In this document: in pieces, positions 7,648 to 11,245 of the stretch
How positions within the stretch are numbered: position 1 is the stretch's first letter
Layout: each line of letters starts with the position of its first letter
NCBI RefSeq assembly: GCF_002943415.1
Contig: NZ_PTQZ01000012.1
Span: 5,887 to 17,131 of the forward strand
Direction of reading: 5' to 3'
DNA: 11,245 nt
From: Amnimonas aquatica
Lineage (GTDB): Bacteria; Pseudomonadota; Gammaproteobacteria; Pseudomonadales; Moraxellaceae
Notes under the pieces: model-generated
The model's database searches: none
Told to the model about the DNA's origin: nothing
Seen by the model: only the letters and a program-made list of their open reading frames with translations
Program-made: the position numbers and the translations under genes

Positions 7648-8738
7648 GACGCGCTCCGTGCGAAGTCGATGCGCGGGTCCACCAGCCGGTAGCAGAGGTC
7701 GCCGAGCAGGCGCAGCAGCATGCCCATGAGGGTGAACAGGAACAGGGTGCCGAAGATCACCGGGTAATCGCGGTTGATCACCGACTCGTAGCTGAGCAGG
7801 CCGAGGCCGTCGAGGTTGAAGATGATCTCGATCAGGAAGGCGCCGGTGAACAGGATGCCGAACAGCGTCGCCGGCAGGCCGGCGATGAGGATCAGCATGG
7901 CGTTGCGGAAGACGTGGCCGAGCAGCACGCGGCGCTCGTCGGCGCCCTTGGCGCGCGCGGTCAGCACGTACTGCTTCTGCAGCTCCTCGAGGAAGCTGTT
8001 GCGGGTGAACAGCGTCAGCGTGGCGAGGCCGCCGAGGGTCAGGCAGACCGTGGGCAGCACCATGTGGTGGGCGTAGTCGAGCAGCTTGCCCCAGGCCGAC
8101 AGGCTGGCGAAGTCCTCCGAGGTCAGGCCCTGCATGGGGAACCACTGCCAGTAGCTGCCGCCGGCGAACAATATGATCAGCAGCAGCGCGAACAGGAAGC
8201 CGGGAATGGCGTAGGCGACGATGATCACGCCGCTGCTCCAGACATCGAAGCGGCTGCCCGGGGCCAGCGCCTTGCGGATGCCCAGCGGCACCGCGATCAG
8301 GTAGATCAGCAGCGTGCTCCACAGGCCCAGCGACAGCGACACCGGCAGCTTCTCCAGCACCAGGTCGAGCACGGGGATGTCACGGTAGAAACTGTCGCCG
8401 AGGTCGAAGCTGGCGAAGTCGGTGATCATCTTCCAGAAGCGTTCCGCCGGCGGCTTGTCGAAGCCGTACTGCTGCTCGATCTCCGCCACCAGCTCGGCGC
8501 TCAGGCCCTGGCTGCCGCGATAGCCGCCGGGACCGTGGCCGCCGCCGGCGGAAGCCAGGTCGCCGCCGCCGCCGACCGCGCCGCCGGCGCCCATGCTCGC
8601 GCCCAGCCCCTGCAACTGCGCCAGCGTGCGTTCCACCGGGCCGCCGGGCGCGGCCTGGATGATCAGGAAGTTGATGAGCAGGATGCCGAACAGGGTCGGG
8701 ATCATGAGCAGCAGGCGACGGGCGATGTAGCTGGCCAT
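7644..8738 (-). CDS. yejB: Peptide ABC importer, permease subunit (YejB-type)
   Basis: Inner-membrane permease partner of YejE, of the DppB/OppB class. It has 364 residues, the same length as I recall for E. coli YejB. Membrane segments lie at about 9-29, 134-154, 168-192, 228-246, 281-303 and 327-348. The EAA coupling loop is at about 250-281 (KQYVLTARAKGADERRVLLGHVFRNA, Gly265). The C-terminus LVDPRIDF is characteristic of this family. Residues 44-76, in the first periplasmic loop, are unusually glycine-rich; the E. coli protein also has a Gly-containing loop here, but less extreme. The start codon shares one base with the yejA stop codon (TGATG) and has GGAG (complement of 8749-8752) 10 nt upstream, so translation is probably coupled to yejA. 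It ends in a 4-nt overlap with yejE. Confidence 0.95.
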   Translation of the reverse strand: MASYIARRLLLMIPTLFGILLINFLIIQAAPGGPVERTLAQLQGLGASMGAGGAVGGGGDLASAGGGHGPGGYRGSQGLSAELVAEIEQQYGFDKPPAERFWKMITDFASFDLGDSFYRDIPVLDLVLEKLPVSLSLGLWSTLLIYLIAVPLGIRKALAPGSRFDVWSSGVIIVAYAIPGFLFALLLIILFAGGSYWQWFPMQGLTSEDFASLSAWGKLLDYAHHMVLPTVCLTLGGLATLTLFTRNSFLEELQKQYVLTARAKGADERRVLLGHVFRNAMLILIAGLPATLFGILFTGAFLIEIIFNLDGLGLLSYESVINRDYPVIFGTLFLFTLMGMLLRLLGDLCYRLVDPRIDFARSAS

Positions 8739-10612
8739 CAGCGCGGTTCTCCAGAGGCCGGTGCGGTGTCCGCGGCGCCGTCATCGGCTGCGGCGCGGCT
8801 GCGGCGCTCGAGGCGGGCGGCCCTGGCCGCGTCCCACCACCAGGCGTCGATGCCGGTACCGTGGCGGGGCGGGCGCTCGGGCAGGCCGAAACGGTCCCAG
8901 CGCGCGATGCGGTAGGTGGGAATGTGGAACTGCGGAATCATCAGCCATTCGGCGCGCAGCACGCGGTCGAGCGCGCGCACTTCTGTGACCAGTTCCTCGC
9001 GGGTGCGGGCGCGGGTGATCTGGCCGATGAGGGCGTCGACCACCGGCGATTTCAGGCCCATGAGGTTGCCGCTGCCGGGGCTGTCGGCGGCCTGCGAGCC
9101 GAAGTAGCCCCAGAGCTCGTTGCCCGGCGACAGCGAGGCCGGGACACCGGTGACGGTGAGGTCGAAGTCGAACTGGCGCAGGCGCTCGATGTACTGCGCG
9201 GCATCGAGGATGCGGATGTCGAGGCGGATGCCGAGGCGGGCCAGGTTGCGTTTCAGCGGCTGCACGATGCGCTCGAACTCGGGCTGCACCAGCAGCATTT
9301 CCAGCTGCATGGCCTGGCCGGCGGCGTTGCGCAGGGCGCCGTCGCGGTAGTGCCAGCCGGCGGCCTTGAGCATGGCCTGGGCGCGCAGCAGGTTGTCGCG
9401 GTCGTAGCCGTCGCCGCGGCTGACTGGCGCCATCACGGCGGGGCCGAAGACGGCAGCCGGCAGCTGCTTGCGCCAGGGTTCGAGCAGGCGCCGCTCGGCC
9501 GCCGCCGGCTCGCCGCGCGCGGCCAGCTCGGAGTTGTCGAAGTAGCTGTGGGTGCGGCGGTAGGCGCCGTAGAAGAGGGCGCGGTTGGCCCACTCGAAGT
9601 CGAAGGCCTGGCTCAGTGCTTCGCGCACGCGGCGGTCGTCCAGCGGCTGGCGGCGCAGGTTGAAGGCGAAGCCCTGCATCGGCGACGGGTTCTGGTGCTG
9701 CTGTTCCAGCAGCACGACACGGCCGTCGCGCACGGCCGGGAAACGGTACTCGGTGGCCCAGGTCTTGGCCTTGTTCTCCTGGCGCAGGTCGAACTGGCCA
9801 GCCTTGAAGCCTTCGAAGGCCACGCCGCTGTCGCGGTAGAAAACGTAGCTGACCTCGTCGAAGTTGTACTGGCCACGGTTCACCGCCAGGTCGCGGCCCC
9901 AGTATTCCGGGTTGCGCCGGTAGCTGATGCGGCGGCCGGGCTCCAGGCTGCCGATCACGTACGGACCGCTGCCGACCGGAATGTCCAGGCCGCCGCGGGT
10001 GAAGTCGCGCTTGCGCCAGTAGTGCTCGGGCAGGATGGGCAGCTCGCCGACGATCATCGGCAGCTCGTGATTGTCCTTGCCGCGGAAGCGGAAGCGCACG
10101 GTCAGCGGGTCCAGCGCCTCGACGCTGGCGACATCGGCGAAATAGGCCTTGTATGCCGGCGCGCCCTGGCTGCGGATGATGTCGAAGCTGAACACCACAT
10201 CGCGCGCGCGCACCGGGCGGCCGTCGCTGAAGCGCGCTTCCGGGCGCAGGCGGTAGATCACCCAGGAAGCATCGTCCGGGTCATGCTCGATGCTTTTCGC
10301 CAGCAGGCCGTAGCGGGTCATGGGCTCGTCTTCCGACGAGGTGGTCAGGGTGTCGTAGATCCGGCTCAGGCCATCGGCCGGAATGCCCTTGTTGATGAAC
10401 TGGTTCAGGCTGTCGAAGGTGCCGAGCCCGTCGAGGCGCAGGCGGCCGCCCTTGGGGGCATCCGGGTTGACGTAGTCGAAGTGGCTGAAGCCGGCGGGCA
10501 GGGCGGGCGCGCCGCGCAGCGTCAGCGCATGGCTGGTCACGGGCGCGGCGGCCAGCGGGGAGGCCAGCGGCAGCAGCAGGGAAATCGTCAGGGCGCGCAG
10601 CAGAACGGACAC
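8738..10612 (-). CDS. yejA: Periplasmic peptide-binding protein of the ABC importer (YejA-type)
   Basis: Extracytoplasmic solute receptor (SBP family 5) that captures peptides or peptide-like compounds and delivers them to YejBE. E. coli YejABEF takes up microcin C, and the P. aeruginosa Npp system takes up peptidyl-nucleoside antibiotics. It has 624 residues (E. coli YejA 604). A Sec signal peptide is visible: MSVLLRA, a Leu-rich core and a SPLAAAP end, with cleavage around residues 21-23 and no lipobox Cys, so the mature protein should be soluble. Family motifs include FDYVNPDAPKGGRLR, VGSGPYV and RRNPEYWG. An Ala-rich charged tail extends past the conserved WWWDAAR. The start is GTG at 10612, supported by GAGGAG (complement of 10621-10626) 8 nt upstream. 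It lies 30 bp from the upstream LysM gene and overlaps yejB by one base. The actual substrate cannot be read from the sequence. Confidence 0.94.
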   Translation of the reverse strand: MSVLLRALTISLLLPLASPLAAAPVTSHALTLRGAPALPAGFSHFDYVNPDAPKGGRLRLDGLGTFDSLNQFINKGIPADGLSRIYDTLTTSSEDEPMTRYGLLAKSIEHDPDDASWVIYRLRPEARFSDGRPVRARDVVFSFDIIRSQGAPAYKAYFADVASVEALDPLTVRFRFRGKDNHELPMIVGELPILPEHYWRKRDFTRGGLDIPVGSGPYVIGSLEPGRRISYRRNPEYWGRDLAVNRGQYNFDEVSYVFYRDSGVAFEGFKAGQFDLRQENKAKTWATEYRFPAVRDGRVVLLEQQHQNPSPMQGFAFNLRRQPLDDRRVREALSQAFDFEWANRALFYGAYRRTHSYFDNSELAARGEPAAAERRLLEPWRKQLPAAVFGPAVMAPVSRGDGYDRDNLLRAQAMLKAAGWHYRDGALRNAAGQAMQLEMLLVQPEFERIVQPLKRNLARLGIRLDIRILDAAQYIERLRQFDFDLTVTGVPASLSPGNELWGYFGSQAADSPGSGNLMGLKSPVVDALIGQITRARTREELVTEVRALDRVLRAEWLMIPQFHIPTYRIARWDRFGLPERPPRHGTGIDAWWWDAARAARLERRSRAAADDGAADTAPASGEPR

Positions 10613-10620
10613 CGGCCAAG

Positions 10621-10626
10621 CTCCTC
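10621..10626 (-). promoter_or_regulatory. Ribosome-binding site of yejA
   Basis: GAGGAG on the minus strand, 8 nt before the GTG start codon at 10612. It decides the start: an in-frame ATG is not available at a comparable position, and the signal peptide begins right here. It lies three bases downstream of the intergenic hairpin at 10630-10658. Confidence 0.75.
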
Positions 10627-10629
10627 GGT

Positions 10630-10658
10630 GGTCAGGCCCCGGTCACAGGGCCTTGACC
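10630..10658 (-). repeat. Hairpin spanning the LysM-gene stop codon, upstream of yejA
   Basis: AGGCCC (10634-10639) pairs perfectly with GGGCCT (10648-10653). After one bulged T (10654) the pairing continues as 10630-10633 with 10655-10658, giving a 10-bp stem. The loop (10640-10647) holds the upstream gene's TGA stop codon (10645-10643 on the minus strand). No T-tract follows on the minus strand, so it is not a typical intrinsic terminator. Confidence 0.6.
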
Positions 10659-11245
10659 TGCAGCATGTCGGGCAGCACGCGCAGGATCACGGTCTGCCCG
10701 GCCTTGAGCTGCTGCAGGTTGCCGTTCCAGGCGCGCAGTTCGGCCAGCGTGACCTGGTACTGGCGGCGCAGCGATTCCAGGGTTTCGCCCGGCAGCACCT
10801 TGCGGCGCAGCTCGACGCGGCGGTCGCTGTCGCCAATGCTGATGACCTGCGCCGCCGGCATGATGCCGGTGGCTGCCAGGGCCGGACGCGTGGCTGCTGT
10901 CATGCCGCCGGGAATGCGGACATCCTGGCCGATGTCGAGCGGCGTGCCCAGGCTGCTCTGGTTGTAGGCGCTGAGCTGGCCCGGATGGATGTCGTAGGCG
11001 CGGGCGATGGAGTACCAGGTCTCGCGCGCCTGCACGCGGTGGTGCCCGCCTTCCGCGGAGACCTGGCGCACGGCCACCGGCAGTGCCACGGCGGTGGCCG
11101 ACGAGGAGGAGGTGCCGGCAGGCAGCGACACCACCGGCGCGGTCACCGCCGATGGCGTGCCGCCGGCATCGGCGACCAGCACCGGCACCGAACCGGGGAG
11201 AAGCTGGGCGAGCGCATTTTCGCGGCTCATGTCGAGTGTCACCGG
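10643..11245 (-). CDS. mltD: C-terminal part of LysM-repeat protein, probably lytic transglycosylase MltD
   Basis: The frame is open to the window edge, so only the last 200 residues are seen and the N-terminus is missing; the codon at 11240-11242 is GTG but is unlikely to be a start. Two LysM repeats, small peptidoglycan-binding modules, are visible: HRVQARETWYSIARAYDI to VRIPG at bases 11041-10907, and RKVLPGETLESLRRQYQV to VILRVLP at 10804-10670. They are joined by an Ala/Gly-rich linker. MltD-type membrane-bound lytic murein transglycosylases have a catalytic SLT domain followed by C-terminal LysM repeats, and in P. aeruginosa mltD precedes the peptide importer homologous to this one. The MltD name therefore rests on repeats plus gene order, since the catalytic domain is outside the window. 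Another LysM-carrying cell-wall protein remains possible. It lies 30 bp before yejA and may be co-transcribed with it. Confidence 0.75.
   Translation of the reverse strand, partial: PVTLDMSRENALAQLLPGSVPVLVADAGGTPSAVTAPVVSLPAGTSSSSATAVALPVAVRQVSAEGGHHRVQARETWYSIARAYDIHPGQLSAYNQSSLGTPLDIGQDVRIPGGMTAATRPALAATGIMPAAQVISIGDSDRRVELRRKVLPGETLESLRRQYQVTLAELRAWNGNLQQLKAGQTVILRVLPDMLQVKAL

Noticed and set aside
7648..8322. Upstream extension of the yejE frame by 225 codons
   Set aside because: The extension lies in another frame of yejB, whose membrane segments and EAA loop are clear. The ATG at 7647 has a proper ribosome-binding site and a 4-nt ATGA overlap with yejB.
8561..8574. GCC triplet run considered as a tandem-repeat or phase-variation tract
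   Set aside because: Fewer than five copies and in frame, so length changes would only add or remove glycine. Reported as a loop composition point, not as a phase-variable switch.

Overview
This window is an ordinary, conserved piece of chromosome from a high-GC gammaproteobacterium, most likely a Pseudomonas or close relative. The evidence is gene order and protein sequence. The run lon, hupB, ppiD, fabI, then an oppositely oriented YejABEF-type importer and an MltD-like LysM protein matches, from memory, the order around PA1803-PA1812 of P. aeruginosa. The Lon, HU-beta, PpiD and FabI sequences are recognisable nearly end to end against their E. coli and Pseudomonas counterparts. I see no insertion sequence, phage gene, integrase, CRISPR array, tRNA or rRNA, and base composition looks even throughout (judged by eye).

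Plus-strand half (1-4016): the last two thirds of lon (ATP-dependent protease; its 5' end lies outside the window), then hupB (HU-beta nucleoid protein) with its own sigma70-like promoter, a leader hairpin and a strong terminator, then ppiD (inner-membrane-anchored periplasmic chaperone with a parvulin domain). This is the usual proteostasis/nucleoid cluster. lon, hupB and the ppiD/fabI pair are each separated by a convincing intrinsic terminator.

Minus-strand half (4086-11245): fabI (enoyl-ACP reductase) converges on ppiD. The two genes share a perfect 44-bp palindrome that serves as a terminator in both directions. Upstream of fabI, on the same strand, lies a tight yejA-yejB-yejE-yejF operon (binding protein, two permeases, double ATPase) with 1-nt, 4-nt and 32-nt overlaps. 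It encodes a peptide/opine/nickel-family ABC importer whose relatives take up microcin C (E. coli) and peptidyl-nucleoside antibiotics (P. aeruginosa Npp system). The 3' part of a two-LysM-repeat protein, probably the lytic transglycosylase MltD, precedes yejA by only 30 bp.

All gaps between genes are under 180 bp. I found no undescribed system. The points worth a second look are RNA-level structures at gene ends and leaders: hairpins that contain the stop codons of lon and mltD, a 5'-terminal hairpin in the hupB leader, and the long palindrome. A further point is the presence of a single yejA where P. aeruginosa has two.
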